Source: Planctomycetota bacterium (GTDB lineage Bacteria > Planctomycetota > J058 > JAJDCP01). Taken from it: a stretch of DNA of 64,000 nt. Shown one piece after another: positions 8,164 to 15,996 of the stretch (position 1 is its first letter; every line of letters begins with the position of its first letter). The notes under the pieces were generated by a model. It saw nothing but the letters and a program-made list of their open reading frames with translations, was not told the origin of the DNA and searched no databases. The stretch is taken from assembly GCA_029260765.1 (NCBI GenBank), contig JAJDCP010000084.1, forward strand, positions 98,827-162,826, given 5' to 3'. The position numbers were made by a program, and so were the translations under genes.

Positions 8164-9425
8164 AGGCGCTCGTCTGTCCCGCGCGGCCTCCAAGAGCTGA
8201 GCCCGAGCAGGACGAGAATCGCCAACAGGCCCGGCAGCGCTGGGGCCGTTCGGATCTGCAACTGGCAACTGCCCGATGAGGAACCGCTGCCGGCGTTGCT
8301 GGTCGTGGAGGTGTTGCTTCCCACGGGGGTTCCGCTCGTGCTTCCCCCGCTTCCGCTGTTGGCGGGGCCATTGCCGCCAGGCGGTGTAGTACCGGTGTTG
8401 CCTGCGTTGCCGGTGTTGCCTGTGTTGCCGGTGTTGCCGGTGTTGCCGGTGTTCCCTGAGCCTCCGCCAGGCAAGGGCCCCCCGCCGACTCCGGTGCTGA
8501 TCTCGCTGACCGGCACCTGGCTGCCTTCGATCGAGATGCAGACCCCGCTGTCGAGGTTGGTGTCGTCGGTGTCGGCGATCACCAGGTAGAGCAGGTAGGT
8601 TCCGCCCGGCTGCACCGGGGCGACGGTCTCCAGAATGTCCGTCGAGCCGTCAAATTCCGAGCCGGTCGAGGGCGGCAACACCACCTGCCCCGCGGAGAAG
8701 AACGGGCCGTTGATGGTGATCGGGCTGCCCTGACTGTCGAAGGCGATCTGGTGGGCCGCCAGGAAGCTCTGCTGCGCTTGCGTCAGCTGCCAGTAGGGCG
8801 TGTCGCACAGGTCGCGGATGCCGGGCGCATTGGGAAACACCCCACCGGCTGGTCCCACAGCGCCGGCTTCGAACAACCAGCAACCGAACACATCGTTGTA
8901 GCTCGAGCCGACGTATTCGGGATACTCTTCGCTGCCGAAGGCCCAATGGAGACGCATCGACTCTGTGAGCAGCGACGCGTCGAACTCGATCACCAGGCGC
9001 TGGGCGCTGTAGCTGAAGTTGCCGCCGTTGAGGATCTCTGCCAGGGGATCGGCACGTTCGCTCGGGAACATGGCCGTGGTGGCGGTGTTGACATCGGGGG
9101 GCAGTGCGCCCTGGCTGGCCCCACTTCCCAGGTAGATCCCCGGAGCCAGAGTCTGGCCCGCCACCAACAGGTTGCGCTGGAAGGCGATGCCGCAGCTGGC
9201 CAGGTCGTTGCTCAGGTTGCCCTCGAACTTGACGTTGCGCACGCTCAGTCCGCTCGAGGCTGGAAACAATGGGGTGTACCCCGCCGGTGCCGGGCCGATC
9301 ACATAGGACAGGGCTGCCCCCTGGGGGTCGCTGCTGGTGTCGACCTGCGTCGGCAGCAGATCGAGTCCCCAGCAAAAAGGCGCCAGGCAGGCCAGCAGGG
9401 CAGCTGCGGATGGGGAGATCTTCAT
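8160..9425 (-). CDS. Choice-of-anchor L surface protein with C-terminal membrane anchor
   Basis: A 421-residue secreted protein: signal peptide (MKISPSAAALLACLAPFCWG), then a choice-of-anchor L domain with its hallmark FGSEEYPEYVGSSYNDVFG. A low-complexity Gly/Asn/Thr/Ser linker with GNT repeats follows, then a C-terminal hydrophobic helix (LPGLLAILVLLGLSS) and a basic tail (WRPRGTDERL), a sorting-signal-like layout. It is likely exposed on the cell surface. The stop overlaps the glycosyltransferase start. The Ser/Thr/Asn-rich linker would be a natural place for glycosylation. Confidence 0.8.
   Translation of the reverse strand: MKISPSAAALLACLAPFCWGLDLLPTQVDTSSDPQGAALSYVIGPAPAGYTPLFPASSGLSVRNVKFEGNLSNDLASCGIAFQRNLLVAGQTLAPGIYLGSGASQGALPPDVNTATTAMFPSERADPLAEILNGGNFSYSAQRLVIEFDASLLTESMRLHWAFGSEEYPEYVGSSYNDVFGCWLFEAGAVGPAGGVFPNAPGIRDLCDTPYWQLTQAQQSFLAAHQIAFDSQGSPITINGPFFSAGQVVLPPSTGSEFDGSTDILETVAPVQPGGTYLLYLVIADTDDTNLDSGVCISIEGSQVPVSEISTGVGGGPLPGGGSGNTGNTGNTGNTGNTGNAGNTGTTPPGGNGPANSGSGGSTSGTPVGSNTSTTSNAGSGSSSGSCQLQIRTAPALPGLLAILVLLGLSSWRPRGTDERL
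8392..8454 (-). repeat. Seven 9-bp units encoding Gly-Asn-Thr
   Basis: Seven tandem 9-bp units (ccggtgttg on the + strand, two variants) encode the GNT linker of the choice-of-anchor L protein. Same period as the TTP array in the deiminase gene. Confidence 0.85.
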
Positions 9426-9431
9426 GGTAGG

Positions 9432-9457
9432 CTCTGTGTATTCGTTGTGGCACAGAG
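9432..9457. promoter_or_regulatory. 7-bp inverted repeat in the leader of the anchor-L gene
   Basis: CTCTGTG (9432-9438) and CACAGAG (9451-9457) form a perfect inverted repeat with a 12-nt spacer, ending 7 nt upstream of the minus-strand ATG at 9425. It may be an operator or a leader hairpin controlling translation. Confidence 0.4.
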
Positions 9458-9513
9458 TCTATCCCGTGTACGCGCTGATGGAAAGGTTGCACGAAAGCTC
9501 ACGCCGGTGCAGA

Positions 9514-9522
9514 TGCTACAAT
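9514..9522 (+). promoter_or_regulatory. Extended -10 promoter candidate for the TerB-like gene
   Basis: TGCTACAAT is an extended -10 (TGnTAnAAT form). No good -35 lies at the right distance. Transcription would begin near 9529, giving a very short leader that starts just before the AGGAGG at 9531-9536. Confidence 0.4.
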
Positions 9523-9541
9523 CAGGACACAGGAGGAAGTG

Positions 9542-9931
9542 ATGGGAAGCCTGAATCAGGAGCAGCGACTGGTGCTGTCCGCGGCGCTGGCTGCCGCCTG
9601 GTCTGACCGAGAGCTGCACGCATCCGAAGAGCGTTGGATCCGTTTGTTGGCAGAGTTGATCGAGGTCGAGGACGCTGATCTCGATGTCTTTCTGCGCGAC
9701 CGGCGGCAGATGCAGGCCGCGCTGAACGAGCCGGTGGACCGGAAGATGGCGCTGCGGGTGTTGTCGGCTGCCAGCGATGTGGTCGCTGCTGACCGTCAGA
9801 TCCTTCCCGACGAGGCGGATTTTCTGCGCCGCCTGGGGAAGCACTTGAAGCTTCCGAAGCAGGCCATCGAACGCAACCTCACATCGCTGCACGAGCTGGA
9901 GGCGCGCCTGCCTCCGAAGGATGTCCACTGA
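9542..9931 (+). CDS. TerB-like all-helical domain protein
   Basis: A 129-residue single-domain protein. Two acidic helix pairs, WSDRELHASEERWIRLLAEL and ADRQILPDEADFLRRLGKHL, fit the TerB/DUF533-like fold whose conserved Asp/Glu residues sit in D-x-x-[IL]-x-x-x-E patterns. TerB-type domains occur in tellurite-resistance and stress modules; the role here is unknown. ATG 9542 has AGGAGG 5 nt upstream, better placed than the GTG one codon earlier. The gene overlaps ychJ by 11 nt. Confidence 0.65.
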   Translation: MGSLNQEQRLVLSAALAAAWSDRELHASEERWIRLLAELIEVEDADLDVFLRDRRQMQAALNEPVDRKMALRVLSAASDVVAADRQILPDEADFLRRLGKHLKLPKQAIERNLTSLHELEARLPPKDVH

Positions 9932-10400
9932 CATGGCGGCCTGCCCCTGCGGGTCGGAAGCAAGCCTGAGCGCTTGCTGCGGCCGCTTTGTTTTTGCTGG
10001 CGCCTGGCCGACCACGCCCGAAGAGCTGATGCGGGCCCGCTACACCGCCTACGCCCGGCGCGAGCTCGACTTTCTGTCTGCCAGTCAGGCGCCCGAGTCT
10101 CGGGCGAGCCTCGACCGGGCGGGCATGCAGCGCTGGGCCGAGCGCTGCCATTGGGAACAGCTGCGGGTGGTTCGGGTCGTCGATGGGATGCCCGGCGACG
10201 CCGAGGGCTTCGTCGAATTCCGCGCGCGCTATCTCGAAGACGGCCGTGTCTGCGAGCATCATGAGCTCTCGCGCTTCCGCCGTCACAGGGGCCGCTGGTA
10301 CTACTGTGAGGGCAGCACGCCCCAGGCCGCACAGATCGGGCGGAATGATCCCTGCGGCTGTGGCAGCGGTCGTAAGGCGAAGCGCTGCTGCGGAGGGTAG
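9921..10400 (+). CDS. ychJ: YchJ-family SEC-C motif protein
   Basis: A 159-residue member of the YchJ (UPF0225) family. It has the two Cys-rich zinc motifs of the family: CPCGSEASLSACC near the N-terminus and the SEC-C motif NDPCGCGSGRKAKRCCGG at the C-terminus. Between them is the NTF2-like YchJ core (PTTPEELMRARYTAYARREL and HHELSRFRRHRGRWYY). Function is unproven; SEC-C motifs bind zinc and sometimes contact ribosomes or SecB. ATG 9921 overlaps the TerB-like stop; a second in-frame ATG at 9933 is possible. Confidence 0.9.
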   Translation: MSTDMAACPCGSEASLSACCGRFVFAGAWPTTPEELMRARYTAYARRELDFLSASQAPESRASLDRAGMQRWAERCHWEQLRVVRVVDGMPGDAEGFVEFRARYLEDGRVCEHHELSRFRRHRGRWYYCEGSTPQAAQIGRNDPCGCGSGRKAKRCCGG

Positions 10401-10504
10401 GGGGGCGCTCCGGGCTGCGGATCCTGTCCCGGGTGGGGATCCGAGTGGGGAGTCCGCGTCCGAGTCCGAGTCCGTTCCGTGAGACAGCCTCTCACCGAGC
10501 GCCG

Positions 10505-10600
10505 CTAGGGCTTCTCCTTCCGCAACCAAGCGATGCTGTCCCGGATGCTCTCTTCAAAGGGCCGCAGCTGCAGATCCAGCACTTTGATCGAGCCAACAAT
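10505..10600 (-). pseudogene. C-terminal remnant of an extended SDR (epimerase-like) gene
   Basis: An open stretch of 31 codons before TAG reads ...KVLDLQLRPFEESIRDSIAW then LRKEKP, which fits the C-terminus of NAD-dependent epimerase/dihydroflavonol reductase-like SDR proteins (the RPxEE-x-x-x-D-x-x-x-W-x-R pattern). Upstream in the same frame is TAG 10603-10601, so nothing else of the gene remains. Immediately to the left is a CG-rich low-complexity patch (10430-10485). Confidence 0.6.
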
Positions 10601-10622
10601 CTACGAAAGCCGCGCCGTCCAG

Positions 10623-11435
10623 CTACCCATCCCCGAAGATCACCTCCAGGCCGCGGCGTAGCTCTTCACCCGAGGCGTCCAGCCCGCCGGGCAGGTGTTT
10701 GAGCGCGAGCGTGTAGACATCGAGCCAGCGCTCCAGCGCCCGGCGCAGCGCGGGGGTCTCGACCCGGGCCAGGACCTCGGCGTGCTTCTGCGGACGGCTC
10801 AAGACCTCACGCACGCGCAACCCCAGGCGCTGCCAGTCGATGCCGGCCCGGTCGCTAGTGGCCAGGTCGATCGTGTTGTAGAGCAGGTCGCCGATGATCT
10901 CCGCGCGCGCCGCAGCCAGAGTGCGCTTCACGCTCGAGGTTGAGATGCCTTCCCGCGCGGCGATCTCTTTGTAGCTCAGGTCGTGGATCAGGCGGCCCGC
11001 GAGCACATAGACACGGGTCAGCCGCTCGTCGGAGGCCGAGGCGTACTTGTCGTGCCAGCGCCGCAATGCCCCGAGGATATCGGCCACGAGGTCGACGCTC
11101 AGGCTCTCTACTTCCGACAGCGCCTCCGGCTCGGGGATCTGGTCGAGTGGCCGGAGCCTGCGGCGCCGCTTGTGACGGTCCAGCAACTTGATGCGCACCA
11201 CGCCGCAGAGAAAGGCACGGAAACGGCCCTTCTCCCGATTGTAGCGCTGGTAGACCTGCTGCTTGAGGTCGAGCAGGATCTCTTGGACCAGGTCGTCCAT
11301 GTCGGTGATGTAGCGCTGCGGATAGCGCGTGGTCAGCAGCAGACGCAGGGGGCGCTCATAGTCGAGTACATCATCCCAGCTGGGCTCTTGCCCGTCGCGG
11401 AGCGCACTGCAGGTCGATTGCCAGAAGGATGTCAT
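10623..11435 (-). CDS. ECF-type RNA polymerase sigma factor
   Basis: A 270-residue protein. Region 2 includes DMDDLVQEILLDLKQQVYQR and then FRAFLCGVVRIKLLDRHKRR, the DED-like core-binding helix and -10 recognition helix. Region 4 has the helix-turn-helix YKEIAAREGISTSSVKRTLA. The C-terminal extension of about 90 residues (to EVIFGDG) is longer than in basic ECF factors and may be regulatory. ATG 11435 is chosen because region 2 begins soon after; the longer frame to 11606 has no family match. No anti-sigma gene is adjacent. The next gene upstream on the same strand is the coiled-coil protein. Confidence 0.85.
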   Translation of the reverse strand: MTSFWQSTCSALRDGQEPSWDDVLDYERPLRLLLTTRYPQRYITDMDDLVQEILLDLKQQVYQRYNREKGRFRAFLCGVVRIKLLDRHKRRRRLRPLDQIPEPEALSEVESLSVDLVADILGALRRWHDKYASASDERLTRVYVLAGRLIHDLSYKEIAAREGISTSSVKRTLAAARAEIIGDLLYNTIDLATSDRAGIDWQRLGLRVREVLSRPQKHAEVLARVETPALRRALERWLDVYTLALKHLPGGLDASGEELRRGLEVIFGDG

Positions 11436-11663
11436 ACCAAGTCCCCAAGCCCCATCATAGCGGGGCCAGCACAACCCGGAAAACCGTTTTGCGGCCCGAC
11501 CTGCCAGGGAGGGGCCGCACGGGGTTCTGGACGGGGCGGGGAGCTCGTCCGGTGCGGACTGTCCCTGAGGAAGGTCTCCGCTGCAGATCAGACGAGTAGC
11601 CCCCATCGCCGACAGCTGCCGAGCGCAGCGAGCAGGAATCAGGCGCTGGATATCCCGCCTGGG

Positions 11664-13439
11664 TCAGCTTGTCTCCATGCGCGCCGAGCTGCTCTTCGAG
11701 GCGTCTGGGGCGGGCGTGAGTGGGTTCTCGCGCTCGCGCTCGCCGGCCAGCTCGGTCTCTTGCTCGTCGAGCTGGCTGCCCGTCTCCGTTGCGGCCTGCA
11801 GCGCCTCGTGTGCGGCGCTGAGCTCCAGCTTCAGCTGCTTGACGGCTTTCTTGGCCATGTCGCGCTGACCGCGCGTGACCGCGACGGCTTCGCTGGCTTC
11901 CTTGGTGACGGCTGCGATGTACTCCTTGGCCAGGCCTCGGTCCCTCTTGAGGGTTTTGATCAGCTCTTCGGCCTCGCGCGCCCAGGCCCGCATTCTCGCG
12001 CTGCGCTTGGCAGAGTCGGCGGCGGCGGTCTCGAGCGCGGCGATGCGGAACCGCGCGGCGCGCCCCTCGTTCTTCAGCGCTATCACGTGTTTGTGGGCCG
12101 TATCCCGCTCCTGCTGCAGGGCGGTGATGCTCTCGGCAGCGCGCGCAGCCTCCCCCTGGAGCACCGTGAGCAGGTCGCGGGCCGCATCCCGCTCCGACTG
12201 CAACGTCGTGATGGTCTGGAGGGATTGCGCGTGGTCCTGCTCGAACGTCCGCAAGCGCTCGCGCAGCTCTCCGATCGCGGCCTCGAGCTCGGAGATGCGG
12301 GCCGAGCTCTCGGCCTCGGCGGCCTGGGCCTTCTCCTGGACCCGGCCGGTGTTTGCTTCGAGCCCGGCGACGCGCTCGCGTGCGCTCTCGAGCTGCAGCT
12401 CGAGGTCCGCGGCCTGCTGGCGGGCTGCTTCGGCGGCGGCCTTCGTGGTGACCAGCTGCTCAGTCAGCTGCTGGCGGGCCTCGTCGAGCGCGTGCATTTC
12501 TGTGACCCGGGTCGCGCGCTCAGCGTCCGCCTGCTTGTGCGCCCGCTCGAGCTCCTGCCGCAGGGCTAGCACAGCTTCTTCGTGCTCGACCCGCTCACGA
12601 GCGGCTTCGAGGGCGGCCCGTTGCTCGCGCACGGGCGCAGCCTCGGGCGCGGGCCTGGCTTTCAGCCGCGCGGTGGTCCGGCCTGCCCGGCCCGTCCGGC
12701 GCGCCGCCGGCGGGCCGGACGGGTTCTTGCGGATCGTGGACGAGAACGCTCCGCTCCCCGTCTGCGCCGGCTTTCTCTCGATCAGCGCGCGCAGCCGCTC
12801 GGTCCCCGAGCGCCCGACCGCGCCCCGCACCTTCGCCCCAGCCTGGGGCCAGCGGGTGCTTGGAGGCGCCGCCGGAGCACGTGCCGCGGATGGGTCCGGG
12901 ACACGCGCCGGCGTCGGCGCATCACCCCCGACCCGCAGCAGACCCGGCGCCGGGGCGGGACAGCGTGGACAGCGCGGCAGTGTTCCGTGGTAGGGGGGGA
13001 TCCGGACCCTGAACCGGGTGCTGCAGCCGAGGCAGTGCAGCTCGAGCGGCCTGGACTGGCTCTTCGCTTTGCGCAAGATCCCGCTCGGAACGAGCTGCTC
13101 GTGGAAGAAGATCCGGTCGAGCGCGACCAGGTTGTTGCTCGAGGCGAGCTTAGCTTGCTTGGTGACGGCCTTCCCCACCCCGGGGGGATCGATCGCCTTC
13201 CACTGGATCAGCACCGCGGCCAACAGCGCGTCCTCGAGCAGCTGCGGATCCCGCTCACGCACCCAGGCTACGTCGTCATCGTCCGCGTAGCCGGCGTCGC
13301 GCAGCACCTCCTCGACGGGCAGCCTGGTCTGCAGGGCTTGATCGAGGATCGCCTCTGCCACCAACGAAAGCCGCAGTTCGGCGCGCAGCAGGCGCGCGAA
13401 CACTCGGTTGCGATGGGTTGGTTGCCGCGCCGTTGCCAA
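11664..13439 (-). CDS. Zinc-ribbon and long coiled-coil protein
   Basis: A 591-residue protein of unknown function. Residues 1-130 are helical with an acidic patch (AGYADDDD). A four-Cys zinc ribbon follows: CLGC and CPRC about 22 residues apart near 136-160. A Pro/Ala/Arg-rich linker leads to a continuous coiled coil of some 280 residues, rich in Ala, Glu, Arg and Gln, up to the C-terminus. No signal peptide or membrane helix is seen. The only start in the frame is TTG 13439 with AGAGGG just upstream. It precedes the sigma factor on the same strand and may be structural or a scaffold. Confidence 0.65.
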   Translation of the reverse strand: MATARQPTHRNRVFARLLRAELRLSLVAEAILDQALQTRLPVEEVLRDAGYADDDDVAWVRERDPQLLEDALLAAVLIQWKAIDPPGVGKAVTKQAKLASSNNLVALDRIFFHEQLVPSGILRKAKSQSRPLELHCLGCSTRFRVRIPPYHGTLPRCPRCPAPAPGLLRVGGDAPTPARVPDPSAARAPAAPPSTRWPQAGAKVRGAVGRSGTERLRALIERKPAQTGSGAFSSTIRKNPSGPPAARRTGRAGRTTARLKARPAPEAAPVREQRAALEAARERVEHEEAVLALRQELERAHKQADAERATRVTEMHALDEARQQLTEQLVTTKAAAEAARQQAADLELQLESARERVAGLEANTGRVQEKAQAAEAESSARISELEAAIGELRERLRTFEQDHAQSLQTITTLQSERDAARDLLTVLQGEAARAAESITALQQERDTAHKHVIALKNEGRAARFRIAALETAAADSAKRSARMRAWAREAEELIKTLKRDRGLAKEYIAAVTKEASEAVAVTRGQRDMAKKAVKQLKLELSAAHEALQAATETGSQLDEQETELAGERERENPLTPAPDASKSSSARMETS

Positions 13440-13820
13440 GAAGCCCTCTGCCTCACTCTTTGGCCTTCATCTTAGCGTCTCCCGGCAGACAGAGAAGCAA
13501 GCTTGCCGAAATGGTGCCGGCGCGGTGGTCGGGAACCGCTGCGCGAACGAGCGCCGGCGCGGTGCAGAGCTCAACTCGAGTGCGGGGGATATCCTGAAGT
13601 TTGCCAACCAGGAAAAAGAACGAGACTCGACGCGCTGCGTCGCTCAACAGCGCGCGGACCTCGCCGATTCCAAGACCGGCGGCTGAGGATTCGCTCGCCG
13701 TGGCTCCTTTTGCTGCGAATCGAAGGTGTTTACTGTATGCTAAACACTCAACGCCGGGCGGGTGAGGGATGGGCAGATTTGCCATGGCCTCGCCGCGCCG
13801 ATCGAAGACGAGGACGGGGT
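13440..13820. other. Intergenic region between divergent genes
   Basis: No convincing gene. A + strand frame continues upstream of the permease start but has no family homology. The only distinct signal is the inverted repeat at 13726-13747. Confidence 0.6.
13726..13747. promoter_or_regulatory. Operator-like inverted repeat upstream of the permease
   Basis: GTGTTTA and TAAACAC flank an 8-nt spacer in an AT-richer pocket about 75 nt before the permease start. The geometry (7-8-7) fits a dimeric HTH regulator. An ATG lies inside the repeat, which argues against using it as the start. Confidence 0.45.
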
Positions 13821-15728
13821 GTGAGCCTACATCGCAAGCTCGGCATGATGGACGTGTTCGCGATCGCCGTCGGGGCAATGATCAGCTCGGGGCTCTTCAT
13901 CCTTCCCGGGCTGGCCTACGCGCTGACCGGCCCGTCTGTGGTCCTTGCCTACCTGCTGGCAGGTGTGTTGGCCATCCCCGCGTTGCTCAGCAAGTGTGAG
14001 TTGGCCACGGCCATGCCGAAGGCCGGCGGGACCTACTTCTTCATCGACCGCAGCATGGGGCCGGCCATGGGAACCCTGGGCGGTGCCGCGGGCTGGTTCT
14101 CCCTCAGTTTCAAGACCGCCTTTTCGCTCGTCGGCATGAGCGCCTTCACCGGGCTGCTGTTCCCCGATCTGTCGGCCGATCAGCTGCGCCTCGTTGCGGC
14201 GGGGCTATGCGTGCTCTTCACCATCATCAACTTGTGGGGCGTGCACCACGTAGGACGGTTGCAGGTGGTGATGGTCATCGGCCTGATCGGCATCCTGGCC
14301 GCCTACGCGGTCGTGGGCCTGCCGCAGATCGAGGGCCGCCGCTTCGCGCCACTGCTGGGCGACGGCTATGGAGGCCTGCTCGCGGCGGCGGGACTGGTCT
14401 TCGTCGCATTTGGCGGTATGACCAAGGCTGCCAGCATCGCCGAAGAGGTCAAGAACCCCGGCCGTGACCTGCCGCGGGGCATGATCCTGGCGTTCATCGT
14501 CGTCCTGATCCTGTACACGACCACCACTTTGGTCACCGTCGGCGTTGTGGATGGCGAGCTTCTGGCCGGTTCACTGACGCCGATCAATCTCGGTGCCGAC
14601 GCGACCATCCCCTACACCGTCGGGCTGACCTTGAACCAAGGGCCCTCGACGGTCCTCGGCTACGGCTTCAACCTGGGGGTGGCCGTGGTCACCGTGGCCG
14701 CGTTGCTGGCATTCATTTCTACTGCCAACGCAGGGATCCTGGCGGCCTCGCGGATGCCCCTGGCGATGGGACGCGACGGGCTCCTGCCCCGATTCTTCCA
14801 GCGGATCCACCAGCGGCGGGGAACACCGACCATCGCTATCCTCTTCACCAGCGGCTTCATGTTGCTCGTGATCCTGCTTTTCGACCTGGAGGGACTGGTC
14901 AAGACAGCCTCAACCCTGAAGTTGCTGCTCTTTATGCTGGTCAACGCCTCCGTGATCCTGATGCGCGAGAGCCGCCTGACCCATTACAAGCCCTCTTTCC
15001 ACGCGCCCTTCTATCCGTGGGCCCAGATTCTGGGCATCATCGCCTACGGGCTGCTGATCGCGGCGATGGGGACGCTGCCCTTGATCCTGTCGGCGGTCTT
15101 CATCGCCCTCAGCCTGGGCTGGTACTATCTGTACGGACGGCGTGCCGAGACCCGGCGGGCGTCGGCGCTGGTCCATGTGGTGCACCGCATCGCCGGCCGC
15201 GAGCTGCGTAAAGGCACTCTCGACGCGGAGCTCAAGGAGATCGTGAGGCAGCGTGACAACTTCGCGGAGGACCGCTTCGAGAGTCTACTGGGTGGCTGCA
15301 ACGTGCTCGATCTGGCCGGAAGCCTGACACTCCCGATGTTCATCGAGCAGGTCAGCCAGAGCATCCACGCCAAGGTCGGGGTCGCGAGCGAAACCTTGTC
15401 CGAGCAATTGCTGGCGCGCGAACGCGAGCTGTCCACGGTGCTGATGCCCAGTCTGGCCGTGCCCCATGTGGTCGTTCCGGGTAAGGGCATCTTCGAGATT
15501 GTCCTGGCGCGTTGCAACGAAGGTATCCACTTCTCCTCGGCGGCACCGGCCGTCAAGCTGGTGTTTGTGCTGATCGCCTCCGAGGACGAGCGCAACTTCC
15601 ATCTCAAGGCTCTGGTCGCCATCGCAAAGCTCGGCTCGCTGCCGGATTTCGAGCCTGCCACTGCCAGCGCATCCTCGGCCGAAGAGCTGCGGGCACTGCT
15701 CCTGCGCCGGCGCCGAAGCGCGCTCTGA
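13821..15728 (+). CDS. APC-family permease fused to a PTS EIIA (type 2) domain
   Basis: A 635-residue membrane protein. Residues 1-430 or so form about 12 transmembrane helices with APC signatures: AIAVGAMISSGLFILPGLA in helix 1, AFGGMTKAASIAEEVKNPGR, and ISTANAGILAASRMPLAMGR. The C-terminal 150 residues match the EIIA-fructose/nitrogen fold, with phospho-acceptor-like His549 in PSLAVPHVVVPG. Such fusions are thought to let phosphorylation state control amino acid uptake. GTG 13821 is chosen because GAGG lies 7 nt upstream and the APC domain begins at once; the longer frame to 13503 reads as noise. No PTS gene is nearby. Confidence 0.85.
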   Translation: MSLHRKLGMMDVFAIAVGAMISSGLFILPGLAYALTGPSVVLAYLLAGVLAIPALLSKCELATAMPKAGGTYFFIDRSMGPAMGTLGGAAGWFSLSFKTAFSLVGMSAFTGLLFPDLSADQLRLVAAGLCVLFTIINLWGVHHVGRLQVVMVIGLIGILAAYAVVGLPQIEGRRFAPLLGDGYGGLLAAAGLVFVAFGGMTKAASIAEEVKNPGRDLPRGMILAFIVVLILYTTTTLVTVGVVDGELLAGSLTPINLGADATIPYTVGLTLNQGPSTVLGYGFNLGVAVVTVAALLAFISTANAGILAASRMPLAMGRDGLLPRFFQRIHQRRGTPTIAILFTSGFMLLVILLFDLEGLVKTASTLKLLLFMLVNASVILMRESRLTHYKPSFHAPFYPWAQILGIIAYGLLIAAMGTLPLILSAVFIALSLGWYYLYGRRAETRRASALVHVVHRIAGRELRKGTLDAELKEIVRQRDNFAEDRFESLLGGCNVLDLAGSLTLPMFIEQVSQSIHAKVGVASETLSEQLLARERELSTVLMPSLAVPHVVVPGKGIFEIVLARCNEGIHFSSAAPAVKLVFVLIASEDERNFHLKALVAIAKLGSLPDFEPATASASSAEELRALLLRRRRSAL

Positions 15729-15996
15729 CCTTCACAGGGCAGATCACCCGGTCGCACGGTTCGCGGCTGGAAGCTCTAGGGTCCATCACGCCGATCTGGC
15801 GGATCTTCGCGCGTTTTGTGCAGCGGGAATCTGCGCTGGGACTTCAGTTGGGGTGAAAACGTTGGGGTTCCTGCGGGTCTTGATGCTCACTCCCGGAGCG
15901 TCGCAAACGTCCGGCTGCGTGTAGACGCGGACTCGCTGGTCGTCGTAAACGTCCGGCCGCCGCGCGCAGCGATGCTGGTGCGCGCGGCCCGCGCGC
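15729..15996. other. Intergenic gap with a short direct repeat
   Basis: Between converging genes. It holds two copies of a near-identical 17-mer (core aaacgtccgg) at about 15901-15917 and 15943-15959, 42 bp apart. No terminator with a T-run is visible. Confidence 0.5.
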
